Of a DNA stretch of 64,000 bases, positions 12,624 through 25,007 are shown piece after piece. The stretch covers positions 62,001 to 126,000 of the forward strand of contig VIIQ02000827.1 of NCBI GenBank assembly GCA_007449985.2, written 5' to 3'. Position 1 is the stretch's first letter. Each line of letters opens with the position of its first letter. Origin of the DNA: Desmodesmus armatus. Taxonomy: Eukaryota; Chlorophyta; Chlorophyceae; Sphaeropleales; Scenedesmaceae. The position numbers and the translations under genes are program-made. The notes beneath the pieces are model-generated. The model had not been told where the DNA came from, did no database searches, and saw nothing but the letters and a program-made list of their open reading frames with translations.

Positions 12624-14956
12624 ACTGCTTCACTACTTCTTATGCTTCTTCTTTATTGCTTTGGTACAGTTTAGAAAGCTAGCGGACGACGGGCTGCTGC
12701 GTGCAATGCAGAGCTGCGTTGCACATCGTCAGCACTGCCGCTGAAGGCACCAACAGGCGCTTCCAAGGCTGCGATTGCAACAGTGAAGTTCTTCCAAACA
12801 TCTCCAGGTCCGAGGATTCGAGGTTTCTCAGGACGACCGGCCTGCGACCGGACCCGCAGGTGTGCCCCAGTGCATTGCAGTTGGAAACTGCCCTTTGGAG
12901 TGGAGCATCGCAATTCTTTCTGCACAACTGCCGATAGGTGGACTTGTTGCAACGACCATGGATAACCAATCCAATCATGTCTATGGCCCAGGAAAGGAAG
13001 CCTACGGGCTTGGCGCAGCCAGCTCCTGCCTCCAGCCTGGCGCCTGATTTATCCACCTTAAAGTTCTCAAGCACCCTGCTGTCACCTTCACACAGTGTAC
13101 ATGTTGACTTTTGAAATGATAGTAGTAGGCACCTTGACACCCATTCGAAGCAGTATGTACAACTTTGGATGTTTCACATGCCGTGTCCTTTGGTGTCCCA
13201 CTTGTGCTTCACCACCAGCTTATGTGTTGATGGCGAACGCATCGGGACATTTGACAGCCAATTACAAACGTGAGTGCGTGTACGGCAAGCCTTTGGTAAT
13301 CCTTGGTAGCACATGTGCCTTCTGGCGGGTGTGCTTGGCCCTAAGGGCCCGTTTCTCATGTGACGCCTGTCAAGCCGTCATGCACCCTTGTTGACGCTGT
13401 GTTGACGCCCTGAGTTATCAGACGGGGCAGAGCGTTTCTACCAGGCGTCATGGGCCCTGTCCAAAACCGTCAAAGCAACCATACATCAATGATAGGGCTT
13501 ACTAAAGCGAGTGTGATGCAGATTGGGTGTGTGCTGATAATCGTGCTTGTTTTTTGGGCCTCGGACGCGTGAATAGAGGATGGCCAGCAGCGGTGATCAA
13601 GGCGTTGACTCTCGAGGAGGAGCTGAAACTGCTGCTGTTGCTGCTGCTGTTGTGCCATACTATATGCGTACGCTTTTTCAAATTCATCAGCCGTCTCAGA
13701 AGGGGGTTCCATTGAGTTCTGTGATTGCAAGGTGCAGCGGTGCAGCTGTCATCGGCTGTGTGCGGTCGCAGCAGCCTCGCAAAGGGTGAAAAGATAAAAT
13801 CAGGGCGAAAGCAAGAGCTGTGGATCCGTTGACGAAGATGACTGCCTGATGGAGGTGGTCAAAAGCGTCATGAAGTTGGATGTTTTGACGCCCTTGTTGA
13901 CGCCTGTGAGAAACGCGTCAACCACTTGACGCCGTCACAGTGCTGTTGACGCCCCGATTTGACGCATGAGAAACGGGCCCTTACTCAGTATCTGTCAGTG
14001 TTTGTGTAGCTTCATGTATGCCTGGTAAGCTTTTTTACTACACACCACAGGTGACTGTTTGTGGGGTGTAGGGGGGCAGGAGTGTGCGTATATCGTCAAG
14101 CTGATGTCTGCCGCAGACAGTTAGTCCAACCATGACACACTGCTAGCCGCAGAACCACCATGCGGGACATCAGGCATGGCCACACAGGCAAGCTTACACA
14201 CAGGCTTGTCAGGATTTTGGCCCGATACCACAGCGACCCCCAAGGGCTGATGAAGACACGTATCTGCTGCTGCGCAACCAGCTGCCAAACTTGCCTTCAC
14301 CACAACCCTAGGGTTCAGAAAGGTGTGCTCGGTTGCCGCCATCACCTACAAAGGCAGCAGCACAAGTTGCAGCACAACATGAGCGCCCAAAGCATCTGCC
14401 CAGCATGTCATAAGCATCTGAGTCACACTGGTCAACCAACGTTTGCTCTCCCCAAGAAGGCAGACACTGGAAGATCCGCATTGTGAGCTGGCACACAGGT
14501 ACCCCTTCAGCAGCACTCACCAGCAGCACAGCCTGCCTACCACGCAGCTGGTAGCAAGTGCCTGACAGCACACCAACAGGGGTGTTAGGCGCCCCTTATC
14601 GGTGTGAGGCTCTGTCTCGGGCTGCCGGCAGTCGGGTTCTCGGCTATTGTGCGTGTGGCCAGCCGGTTCCGTCCCCTTGTGCCCTCCCCATAAAAGACAG
14701 CACACCAACCAGTCTTGCCAGCTGGTGTGCATCCTCCGCACTGGTTCACCAAGAAGCTTCACACCGCCCATGCGTAGTGCATTTGCTGCTTGCAGAGAGC
14801 GCAGCGCTGGTGCCAGCAACCCTGCACAGACCTCGCTCTCGACAGGTTGAGCCCTGCATCAGGCCCACTAACATACTCAGCCGCGGCTGTGAGGCTGCTG
14901 CCGTCGCTGCAGCTTGCTGCTGCCTTCAAAGGCCAGAAAGTCGTACCAGACACCCA
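12624..14956. other. Intergenic region between RbfA-family and U-box genes
   Basis: About 2.3 kb: the upstream region of the U-box gene plus the 3' flank of the RbfA-family gene. A 642-bp inverted-repeat element (13342-13983) sits in the middle. Open frames on both strands at 12679-13140 and 14121-14819 show no known motif or splice pattern, and I do not call genes there. Confidence 0.5.
13342..13983. mobile_element. Non-autonomous DNA transposon (MITE-like) with 19-bp terminal inverted repeats
   Basis: The left end starts TAAGGGCCCGTTTCTCATG (13342-13360) and the right end is its exact reverse complement (13965-13983). Inside both ends the hexamer TGACGC recurs many times in both orientations (for example near 13360, 13400, 13890, 13920 and 13955), like subterminal transposase-binding repeats. 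TAA and TTA at the outer edges might be a target site of the PIF/Harbinger type, but because they are complementary they could equally be part of the repeat, so the superfamily is open. The centre has one short Gln-rich open frame on the minus strand (13470-13730) that matches no transposase I know. Confidence 0.65.
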
Positions 14957-16988
14957 TCACCGCCCGGGGCGCTTGCGCTTGCTGACAACAGCCTCAAGCC
15001 TTGCTATCGCAGCATCAATGTCTTGCTGAGCAAAGGGCCCTGCATCAACATCACCCCGTGCTGTTGCATCTGCACCAGGGGGCCCCGCTGCGCCCTCTTC
15101 TGCATTGGCTGCCGGCTGTGCGAGATCGCCAACCTGCATTTCTGTGGCATCACTCGTACTGCCATAACCAGCAGCAGCACCAGCTGGCAGCTCCCGTTCT
15201 GCAGCTGCGAATACCGGCAGCTCGAAGCCGGATGCTGCTGCTGCTGTGGCTGTGGCTGTACTGGCTGGCATTCCCGCTGCAGGTTCTTCCTGCTGCCGGC
15301 CTGCTGCTGCTGCAGCAACGCTGGCTGGCATTGCCGCTGCACTTGCCTGTTGCTGCCGGCTTGCTGCGGCTGCTGCTGCTGCTGCTGCTGCAACACTGGC
15401 TGGTGTTGCCACTGTAGCTGTTGCCTGCTGCCGAACTGCTGCTGATGTGGCTTTTGCCAGCTCCTGTTCCGCAGCCTCTATTGCTGCTGCTGTTGCTGCC
15501 TGCAGGGGCGGCAGGTGGTCGTGACGGAACTCCAGATATGGGGTGTGCTTGCTCTTCATGTTGCGGGCCAGATCGCTACGCAGCCTGAAAGCATTCTTAT
15601 CAAGCGCTCTCTGGCACGCCTGCAGGGAGGGACGGAATCAGCGCCGGCGGGCATTGGATGAGCAGAATGCTTCGTTGTGCTGGCTGTGTACTGTTGACAA
15701 CCCATGCTCGGCCCAATCTTGCAAAGGCCCCTGAAGAGTGTGGGGTGAAGGCAACTTGTGTGACCCAGAGAGTGCATGCAAAGGTTAGATGCTACATTTA
15801 CGGCCGTGTATGATGCTTGCGCATATCCCATCTAGGGGAGATAGCCAGTTGGAGCACCTGTAAGGTGTGGTGCAGTGCAAGCAAGCCATGACAAAAGCCA
15901 GCGCAACCACCACACTCGCCTGTGCATGGCCGGGGTTGGCGTCCCACAGAATGTAGGCGGTGCGGTGGTCCTTGGAGAAACGCACCCTGCGATACGGACA
16001 ACGGCGGGCAGAGCCGCACAAATTGTACAACACAGTGCATGAGCTTGAGCGTAGGACGTAAGCATCGAGAGGTAGCACCAAGGGACTGGGCCAGGTTGCT
16101 GCCGTCACTGTCGCGACAGATGCAGTGGTACGGCACACTGTTGTTTCTCATTACGTCTTGTCAAACGCACCACTATCCTTGCTGTGAAAAGACAGACTTT
16201 AACCTGGTATGCCGCAAGCCTGTTTTGGGCAAGTGCGTGGCCACATGCCATGATGGGGCAATACAGCCCAAGCCAACTACAGGAACCCTTTGGCTAGGTC
16301 AAGGGCACCCATTTCTATGCACAGCCCACGTCAGCGCACCTGTGCACACTGAAGCCGTACTTCTCCACCAGGTGTTCACGGAGGTACCCGTCCGCCAGCA
16401 GCACAGACTCCACCGCTGACTCAAGCTTGCCTGAAACACAAGTCAAAAAGGCAAGCAAACAACAGGTTTGCTGTGCTGCTGCTGCTGCTGCTGTGGATGC
16501 AGCCAGTTACAGTTGACAACTCAGCACAGGGCAGCAATGCACTGCACTGCTTTAGCCTGACAGAGCCCAGCGCAAACATATCTACCACTACTGACCAGAC
16601 CCTTGTGACAGCTAGAGTGCTAGAGCGCTAGTTGTCTCTAGTAGTGGTGCATGGATCATCCTGAACCACCTGTGGCTCGTCTTTCATATATGCTACGCCG
16701 ATCAAAGGTGAAGGACTGGTGCTCTTCAGCTGGTGGCAGCCAGTAATAGCTGTCTCCTTTTTCAGGTAGCTCGCCCACTGCTTGCCTGGTCGCAGCTGAT
16801 ACTGCTATGGCTCGATACCAAGCATGGGGTGGTGTGAAAAATGCTTTGGGCCCGGCTGCTGCTGTGGCTGTGGCTTGCAGCGCGGTGCTGCCAGGCTGTG
16901 CCACTGCAACCTCCACTGCTGCAGCCAGAGACTTTTGCTGCCGAGCACATGCTGCCAACAGGCCTATGGAGCGTTGCAGATGCCTCAT
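14957..16988 (-). CDS. RbfA-family ribosome-binding factor, probably organellar
   Basis: Four exons, 16670-16988, 16340-16430, 15920-15986 and 14957-15619; 379 residues. RbfA is a single KH-type domain protein that binds the small ribosomal subunit during 16S-type rRNA maturation. The domain is split over exons 2-4: the exon-2 helix, then RVRFSKDHRTAYILWDA (the conserved 'V-x-v-S-x-D-l-k-x-A-x-v' strand), then FRLRSDLARNMKSKHTPYLE followed by FRHD (the 'lR-x-ela-x-lxlrxtPxLxFxxD' motif). The first 50 residues lack acidic residues apart from one Glu and are Arg/Ala-rich, as in a mitochondrial or plastid targeting peptide. The last 150 residues are Ala/Gln-rich from CAG/GCA repeats and end KRKRPGR. 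Intron 3 has a GC donor (AG|GCGAGT), supported by phase. The gene is divergent from the bestrophin gene. Confidence 0.75.
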
Positions 16989-17341
16989 TGAAGTTCATGT
17001 GGCGTCTGCAATCCTTTTCAAGACTGTGGCAGGCACAGAACACAGAATGCGGGGTGATCAGGTACCGGAGGTTGAAGCAAACGGTCTGAATATCAAGCGA
17101 CGTATGCAGCTCACAAGACTATCCTTATGTTGCAGCGTACACGGCTCACACCTTGCGACACACTCGCCTTTCACATTTCATGTTTGACTGCAGTGGCAGC
17201 AGTAGCAAAGTCAATGCGCAGTTGCAGAGTTGTCAAGGCAGCCACACCTGCTAATCAATTCACCAACACCAACATGAAACCCGTTTGTACCATTTAAGCT
17301 GCTCAATTCAATCTTAGCGCCTCAGAAGTGCACTCAGCAGA
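16989..17341. other. Shared upstream region of RbfA-family and bestrophin genes
   Basis: About 350 bases between two divergent start codons; it must contain both promoters. No clear TATA box or repeated operator is visible. Confidence 0.4.
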
Positions 17342-20300
17342 ATGCCAGCTGCTCTGCGGGGTGTCCAGGGGTCTGGCGTGTGGGATACTCTTTACAGCCA
17401 GCATGATCGACTATTCGCTGACAAGGTTAGTCATGAAACCTTCGACATGCCAGCATGCTCTGTCCTTATCAGCTTTGCACCGTGTCCATGCAGTGTATTA
17501 CTGGCCAGACGTCCAGCCAGCCTGTCAGTGTCAGTGCAGACGGCTTGGTAGGCTGGGTAGGCAGCAGGCGCAATTGAAAAGGTGTGTCGGAGCTAACCAA
17601 ACCTGTGCTGATGGTGCCCTTCATGCCGTACAGGTGATGACAGAGGCTGACTGGGACAGGCGCAGGAAGGCTACACATCGGCATCGGCTGCAGCCCATGA
17701 TCCTGTAGGTTGCACCCTGACTGCTGCTGCTGTGCCCATTCGACCGGGCCCTGGGTTGCATCAGGAGCCTCATGGCTGTCTGTTTGCTGAGTGCTAAAAC
17801 AGGGCTGACCGCCAACTCACCTCATCCTTACACAAGCCTAGGTCACACATCGGCAGCGCAAGCCTTGCCATGCAAGGCGGCAGCAGGCCTTGTGCATGGA
17901 GAGCCCCCCACGCCACAACCTGCTGCAATCTAACAGTAATGCAGCAAATTGTCAGCAAAATTTGCAGCCATCGATTTCAAGCAGGCGGTTTTGCAAGCCA
18001 GCAGCATGCTTTCAACAAGTTTTTCTTCACAAGTTGTGCATGGAGGGCCCCCAACGTCCACCCCCTGCTGTACTTCTGGCAGTCATGCAGCATGTTGGCC
18101 AACAAACATTGCAGCTGCTGATTTGTTCCCCGGCAGGCGGCTGGCTGGGCAACACCCACACCTGTACAACATCTTGGAGTGCCTGTTGGCCTCCTTAGGA
18201 ATGGTTAGGCACGCTCTGCACCATGTGATTGTAACACATGCAGCGACAGCAACTCACTTGCTGTGTGTGGTGCCCCTGTCCTGCACCTGCAGGCTGCGTG
18301 TGATGCTGGGCTACTTCCCGCTGCTGGTGTGGGTGGTCGTGCTGTCTGTGGCTGTGGGGTTTTACGACATCACACTTGTCAAGGTAGCCTATGCCCTTGA
18401 ATGCCCTGGCTAAGTGCGCAGTGCAGCGCTTGATTTGGCGCGCAGGTTGCTAGCACTTTTTGCAAGACCCTTTTATCATACTAGTACTAGTGTGTGACCA
18501 TGCATGTACAGACACCTCACACCCATGGCCGAGTTTGCCTGATTGCAGCCTTCAGGTCACACACGGTGTGTCTCTGTGTTGTCTGTACTATCTGCAGTGG
18601 TACGCTTGGCCCATGCTGAGCGTTCAAAGTGTTCAGACCTTCTTCTCAGCCATCACCTTTGCGCTGACGCTGCTGCTGGTGTTCAAGACCAACAGCAGCT
18701 ATGCGCGCTGGTGGGAGGCGAGGAAGGATGTAGGACAGCTGGTGTCACTTGTGCACGACATCATGAGACAGGTGAGACAGGCTCTCGCCATCATTTTGTT
18801 TGGTTTGGCCATCAAGGCGTGTGCTGGAAGGTGGGTATGCATGAGAGGTGTTCCACCCTGCATCAGCGCGTGGTGTGTGTGCTGCACAGTGCTGTTGCGA
18901 GCTTCCCTGCAGCGGGTGAAGCCGCGAACTTGTAGACCTCAACGAGACATGGCCGCCGGACCGTCCGGCATGGAAAAGGGAAGTGCTGAACAATGAACCT
19001 GAACTATGAACACAAAGGTTGTGTGTCTGTGCTGCAGACTGTGGCATACTTCCCACCCCACCAGGCCCACCTGATGCATGCGATGGCGCGCTGGGCTGCT
19101 GCTTCGATGTGGGTGGGCAAGGCCTTGGTGCGCAAAGGGGCACCGCTGAGGCAGGAGCTAGAAGGTGGGTGTTGCAGCCTGCAGGTCATGTGTTCAAGCA
19201 TGGATGGCATGCGGGAACCACAGGGGACACTATGCTTTCAGAGTGTGTGGGGTACAAGACTGGTACTTGCGTACCCCTCACGAACTTGGGGCCTGATGGC
19301 GACGATGAGAGGCTTTCTTCAGCTACTGTACTGTGTTGTAATGACCCTCGTTGGCTCCCTACGGGGTGTTTGGGCTCAGCCTGAACCATGTAACAGTAAC
19401 AGTAACAGTACTGCGCTATCATGTCCTGCTGTCCTGTCCTGTATTGATGTGCTGTACCGTACTGTGCTGTGTTTCTGTGCTGCACTGTCCTGCAGGTGTG
19501 CTTATGCCTGAGGAGCTGGCCTGGCTGATGGCCCAGCCACACAAGCAGCTGGCACTCAGCCAGGCGCTGTCCAGCATCGCAGCTGCCGCTGACATTGACC
19601 CCATGCTCAAGGCGTCCCTAGACCTGATGCTGAACCGGTGGACGTTCACGTTTGGCGCTTTTGGCCGAATCTACAACACAGCAATCCCTTCTGCATACAC
19701 AAGGTGTGATGCCATCCTAAGGGGCCCTGAGCAGTACAGTACAATAAAGTACTGGTACTGGGGGAAACAGTCTCATCATCCGCATCAGCCAGCGAGGCGG
19801 GAGTGCTTGAGGTCCTTCTTTTGTATATGTTCCGCATAATCTCAACTTGGGCCCAGTCCCCCCCCCCCCCGCCCAAACCCCTGATAGAAGCGGAGCAGGG
19901 CTAGAGATGCGGCAGCAGGTGCTGTGACATTGTGGCAAGTCGTGTTGCAGCGCACACACCGCCTGAGCAGCCACACCACAGCAGTTACATTCTTGGCAAT
20001 ACTGCTGAGGCAGCAAGGCGTAGCGGTGGATGTGCGACAGACCTGCTGTGAGGCCTGCGGGCTGCAAGAGCTTCTGGCTGATTGTGCTTGCAGGCACACC
20101 TCCCGCTTCCTGATGTGCTACATCCTCATCGGTCTGCCGCTGCTGCTGTGGCCCCTGGCTGGCTGGTCAAGCCCCGTGCTGGCAGTGCTCATATCCTTCC
20201 TGCTGGTTGGAGTGGAGAACATAGGTGGGTTTGCAGACGTTGGCGAGCTTGACTGCCGCAGACTGTCGCGGCGCCTTATTTGGCCACAGGTTTGTTGAGG

Positions 20301-21489
20301 ATGCTGTGGTTTAAAAGACACCATGGCTGCTGTGTGTTCGTGCATGTCGTGTTGGCAGTCCCAACTTTGGACTCAGCAGCCTGCCTCGCGTCAGTGCAAT
20401 TCGCCAGCAGGTGTTGCTGTTGGTGTCGAAGTTGTGTGCCAAACATGTCCATCCTCGATATCCCCTGCCTTTGAAGCTGTGTGCGCTGCTGTTTCTGCGG
20501 CCCGCGGCCACCACGGTGGCGTGTTGCAGGTGCACTCATCGAGGAGCCCTTCCATGTGAGTGCTGCGGCCAGGCATCTGTGCATTTGCCTGGCGTTCAGG
20601 CAGTGAGGCTGGCAGCTGCCAGGTGTTGATTTTTACTAAGTGTCGCTTGCTGATTGTCTGCGCTGTGGCACTGCACCTCATGTCAGTGCAGACAGGCTTG
20701 CAGCTGCCACCCTAGGAGTGCAGTACAGCATGCTGTGCGAGCATGCAACCTGCCTGTGCTGTGCTGTTGCCCTTTGGCCTAGGTCTGACTGCAGAGCTAC
20801 CATCAGGCCCTTCATGGCGACACATGACAAATGACGAAACACTTGCTGTGCCTGTGATTGTTTTGTACTTGCAGGTGATTGCCTTTGACGCGTTCTGTGT
20901 GGCTGTGCAGCGCGATGTCCACAACATCCTTGCCATGCATGACAACCGGCAGTGCAGTGTGTGTGCTGCTCGCTCTGGGGGCTGGGGGGCGACTGGAGGG
21001 CTGGTGCCTGTGGTGCAGGACCTCACTTATACACCGCGACAGACAGCTGCAGCGCCGGCGGGTGCCGTGACGTCAGCAGGACAGCAGGCAGTTGTTGCAC
21101 CACTGCGTGCGCAGGCCCAGCAGGTGGATGTTGTGGCAAATGGGGTTGCAGCTGCTGCAATCAAGAACTCAACAGTCATGACCCAGCCGGCAGCAGCAGC
21201 CCAGCAGAGGACCAGCTTGCACTTGCAGGTTGAAGCACCAAGACACCAGCTACATACAGAGCCCATAGCGCTTACGCCTACACAACAGGCAGCAGTGGTT
21301 TGGCAGCCTGGTGCAGCACCAGTGCAGTTGATGCAGCAGGAACAGCAGCGACACTGTGAAAGTGCCAGCCAGCAGCCTGATCAACAGAGTCCACAGCAAC
21401 AGTTGCGGCCAGAGCAAGCAGCAGGCAGCAGGATGCGAGCTTCGGAAAGCAGGACGTGTCTGTTGTCTTCTCACTCACACGGCGAGTGA
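17342..21489 (+). CDS. Bestrophin-type anion channel
   Basis: Membrane anion channel of the bestrophin/UPF0187 family (chloride or bicarbonate in algae and plants, often thylakoid). Exons: 17342-17425, 17634-17704, 18137-18383, 18598-18771, 19038-19164, 19496-19703, 20094-20224, 20530-20555 and 20875-21489; 560 residues. Family signatures in order: a LLVWVVVLSVAVGFYD membrane helix; FALTLLLVFKTNSSYARWWE, the hallmark 'FRtNxsYxRWwEgR' motif; FTFGAFGRIYNTAIPSAYT; SRFLMCYILIGLPLLLWPL; VENIG followed by IEEPFH (the 'ieePFg' gate-proximal motif); and AFDAFCVAVQRDVHNIL. The third exon may hide one more small intron (a weak donor after codon ILE) because its middle looks unlike bestrophins. The tail is about 140 residues, Gln/Ala-rich and low complexity. 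No clear transit peptide. One exon is only 26 bases. Confidence 0.85.
17890..18096. repeat. Imperfect direct repeat in bestrophin intron 2
   Basis: Two roughly 62-base copies beginning TTGTGCATGGAG start at 17890 and 18034, 144 bases apart, with about 75 percent identity by eye. They lie wholly in intron sequence and look like a decayed segmental duplication. Confidence 0.55.
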
Positions 21490-21722
21490 CGCTGGTGCTG
21501 GTAACCAGCTCTGCATGGTGTCCACTGGCCAGTCCCAGCCAGGTCCCAGCCTGGCTGACCAATATAACCACCGTCAGGCTGTAGCTGCCCATGAGGTTGA
21601 TTGTAAGGATTGTTTCATAGCTGTCTCTGTCCCATCTAATCACTTCTGCCTGCTGAGCAGTGCTCCTTGAGGCGCAGTGCAGCTGACCCAGTCTGACCAG
21701 CCCGCCAGCAGCAGCAGAAGCG

Positions 21723-24700
21723 ATGATCCAAGCCTGCCTGCTGGTCCTACTAGCGTCTTTATCCGTACAGAAAGTCAGTTCCACAGCTCCGAGTGCTCAC
21801 GGCCGATCAGGTAGGTGGACCCGCGTGCTTGCACTGTTCAGAAGCGTACTGTGCAGCCAGACATCCTCCTTTGAGCACGCCAGGCATGATTTATGCCTGA
21901 TGTCATCTGAAGGATCATCACGTACGCGCAGGGGCGTTGCAGCACCCAGGGACAGAAGGCTTGACCCATCTTTTGAACCGCGCAGCAGCTGTGAGTATGT
22001 GACCTAAGCAGCAAGTTGATGCATCCTCAAGTGACATCTCTAGCTTGCCTGCATGCATGCATGCTTGTTTGGAGCTGCACATCAGCACTTCCTTCAACTG
22101 CAGCAGTTGGTCATGGCTCCTGCAGCACACCGGCGTGCCTCCTCTTGCAAAAGCATGTTTGCTGTTCATACGCATCCCAAAACGGCAGGAACATGCGTGG
22201 ATTTCACCAGAAGCAGCACAGGGCAGCAGCAGCACTCACAGCAGCAGCAGAGACGCCCACAGCAGCAGCACGCATGCCACCAGCGTCGCCAGCAGCGCAG
22301 CAGCCACCTCGAAAAGGCGGCTGCTGCAGGCCATATCCCCAAACGCAGTCAACGTGATTGCAGGCATGCTGACCAGCGAAAGCACCACGCAGTGGGCCAC
22401 TGTTGCTCTGGACCCTGCTGACGCGGGTGCAAGCATCCCCAGCAGTTTTCTGGGCATATCCCACGAATGGACAAACGTGGAAGAGTTGAACCACGGAGGC
22501 AGCTACTTGCAGCTGCTGAAAGACCTCACAGCATATGGCAGTGGACCCTTGGTAGTTCGGATCGGCGGTGGCAGCACAGACAAACTAGCAGTTGTTCCGC
22601 CAGAGTCGACATTCAAGGCTCTCAAGGAGTTGCATGAAGCCACAGGTGGGTGGTGGCAATGCCTGTGGTGTTATTGATGCATGGACTTGGTACATTACTG
22701 GCAGGCTTGCTGTGTAACTATTGGTCCCGGACTTGGAACATGGGGGTGGGGGGTCCATGTCCACATGCACGCAAGGAGACATGAGTGTGCGCAAGCATGC
22801 AGCACAGGCACTGCGCAGGTGGCGCATCAGTTGCGCAACGGATTCATCAGAGATGCTGCCCTTGTATGTCCTTTGTCATTTTGCCCTGCCCTGTGGGCTG
22901 CTGCAGGCATGAGCTTCATCTTTGGGCTGAACTTCTACAAGCTGAATGTGTCCCTGGCCATGCGCCAGATGGATGCAATCCTGGAGCACCTGCCACGCAA
23001 AGCTATCCTGGCCTTTGAAGTGGGGAATGAGGTCCGTTGGGATTGTCGGTGATGTGTGCGCTTGCCTGCAAGGCAATACCTTGATTTGCAGCATGACATG
23101 GACGCTGCTGCGGTGGCCACACAGAGACCAGCAGTCGCTGCATGTGCAGGCTGTTGTGAATACAGCTGTTGAACATTCTGGCTGGCTGTTGCGCTATTGC
23201 CTGCATAGCTTTGAAGGCCCTTCCTACAGTAGAGTGTTGTCGATGACATTATCTTGCACATTAAACCTGCATGGTCAGTCCAGCCGCGGCTTACCTGCTT
23301 TGTTTGTGCTGTTGGTACATCGGCGCATTTTGCTGCTGTGCTTTCCTGCAGCCCAACTTCTACCAGAACATTGGCGGCAAGGACGGCGATGCGTTCGTGA
23401 ACTGCTGCTACGTCAACACCTGGAACTACTTTGCACGGATGCTGTCCTGCCGCAATGGCTCTGCGAGCTGCATCGACAACCAGCTGGCGGGCCCAGCATG
23501 GGGCCACGTCAATATGGCGCCCAGCACACTGGACTGGTTCATGACGTGAGTGACATGCTCCCAAGCCAACACCGTATGCCTGTCCTTGCTGCTGGCATGC
23601 ACAGATGCAAGGGGGTATGCTGCTGGGTTGCACAAAATATGGAAGTGAGTGTCGCTGCCGAGCAAACATGGCTTCGTCCATAATGCTGTTACACATTGAG
23701 AAGAAGCAACACGTGACAGCTTTAGCAACACTGTTAGACAGGCCATTGGCAATGTTATCGCCCGGCATACGGTATGTATGTGTTCACAGATGGTGTCCGT
23801 GCGTGCGTGGTGTGCCTGCAGGCCCAACTGGAGGTGGATGGCGCTCAATACCGTGCACTGGTACAAGGCGACCCGGGAGAGCGGGGACACTGCGCAGACG
23901 CTGCTGCAGGAGTACCCCCTTCGAACGGAGATGGCCAACTTGAAGCGGCTCGTGGACGTCAGCAAAAAGTGAGTATGCAAGGCGCAGCAGCACTGCTGGG
24001 CGTCTCTGCACAGCATCAGCTTGACATCTGCGTCCAACAGCGCTAGCGCCAGGCTGCATTCTGCACTGCGCACAGCACGCTCTGGAGCACTAGCAGTGAA
24101 TTATGTGGTTGCTTCCAGGCGCTCTTCATTTGATGCGTCTTACCTTCACTGCGCAGAGCAACATGCTTGCGCTTGGTTCTGACCTGTAGGCAGGATAGGC
24201 CAACTCTCACGAAGTCTGAACCAGTGCCGCCGTTTTGAGCCATGCTTCTCCAGGCTCCTCCAGAACCCTGTTGGCATGCATCCAACGTGCCAAACTCTTG
24301 TGCCCGCAGCCTGTCCTGATGCTTGTGTGTTTTCCCGCGCCTGCAGGTGGGGCAAGGAGCTGCGTGTTGCAGAAATGAACACCATCAGCAACAACGGCGC
24401 CCCAGGCATCAGCAACAGCCTGGCAGCAGCCCTGTGGACGCTCGACGGGGCGTTCGAGGTGGCAGCCACAGGTGCAACGGGCATCAACCTGCACTGGGGC
24501 GATGGCCTGGCCCTGTATGCCGCCCTGCTGCGTCAGGGAAGCGGCGCCAGCATTGTGAAACCCCCGTACTACGCCTACCTCATGTTCCAGATGGCCCTTG
24601 GGTCAGGTGCGTCTTTCATGAAGACGCCGCTGTTCCACCCGACACCCGGCGCGATGCTCAAAGTCTGGCCGCTGCAAGACACGAAAACGGGTGCTGCCCG

Positions 24701-25007
24701 TATCGTGATCATCAACAAGGGGTCAGAGGGCGGGGGCGTGGTGCTGCGGTTCCTACAGAGCGCTGGGTATGGGGACGGCAAGCTCCTGCGGCTTGTGGGC
24801 AGGAGCCTGGACGATCAGTGGGGTGTGAAGCTGGGCGGTGTGGCGTACACATTGGGCGGGAAGCCGTTTGGAGTGCCGGAGGGAGAGCGGGTCTCAAGGT
24901 CTACGACACTCCAGGGTGCTTTTGGCATGGAGGCGTATCCCATATCTTATACGATTTCGATGCCGGCGGGGTCAGCGGCGCTGCTGATCCTGCCGAAGGT
25001 GCAATGA
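21723..25007 (+). CDS. Secreted glycoside hydrolase family 79 (heparanase / beta-glucuronidase-like)
   Basis: Six exons, 21723-21810, 22211-22645, 22907-23031, 23352-23545, 23822-23968 and 24347-25007; 549 residues. It begins with a signal peptide (MIQACLLVLLASLSVQ), then a Ser/His-rich linker. GH79 enzymes cleave beta-glucuronides, such as those on arabinogalactan or other acidic wall glycans, by a retaining mechanism. Catalytic signatures are present: AFEVGNE at the end of exon 3, with the acid/base Glu at residue 216, and LRVAEMN at the start of exon 6, with the nucleophile at residue 339. ISHEWTN and LVVRIGGGSTD near the N-terminus, and ALWTLDGAFEVAATGATGIN after the nucleophile, are typical. 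The end (YTISMPAGSAALLILPK) is the C-terminal beta-sandwich. Exon 2's acceptor is the least sure boundary. It starts 234 bases after the bestrophin stop on the same strand. Confidence 0.85.

Noticed and set aside
12679..13140. 153-codon minus-strand frame upstream of U-box copy 1
   Set aside because: No motif, no splice sites in register, and overlapping open frames on the other strand; not enough to call a gene.
14558..15445. 295-codon open frame on plus
   Set aside because: Antisense to the Ala/Gln-rich tail of the RbfA-family gene; its Cys/Leu/Arg-rich composition is the complement of CAG repeats.
22935..23768. 277-codon open frame on minus
   Set aside because: Antisense shadow of GH79 exons 3-4 and an intron; the plus strand carries the catalytic motifs and splice sites.
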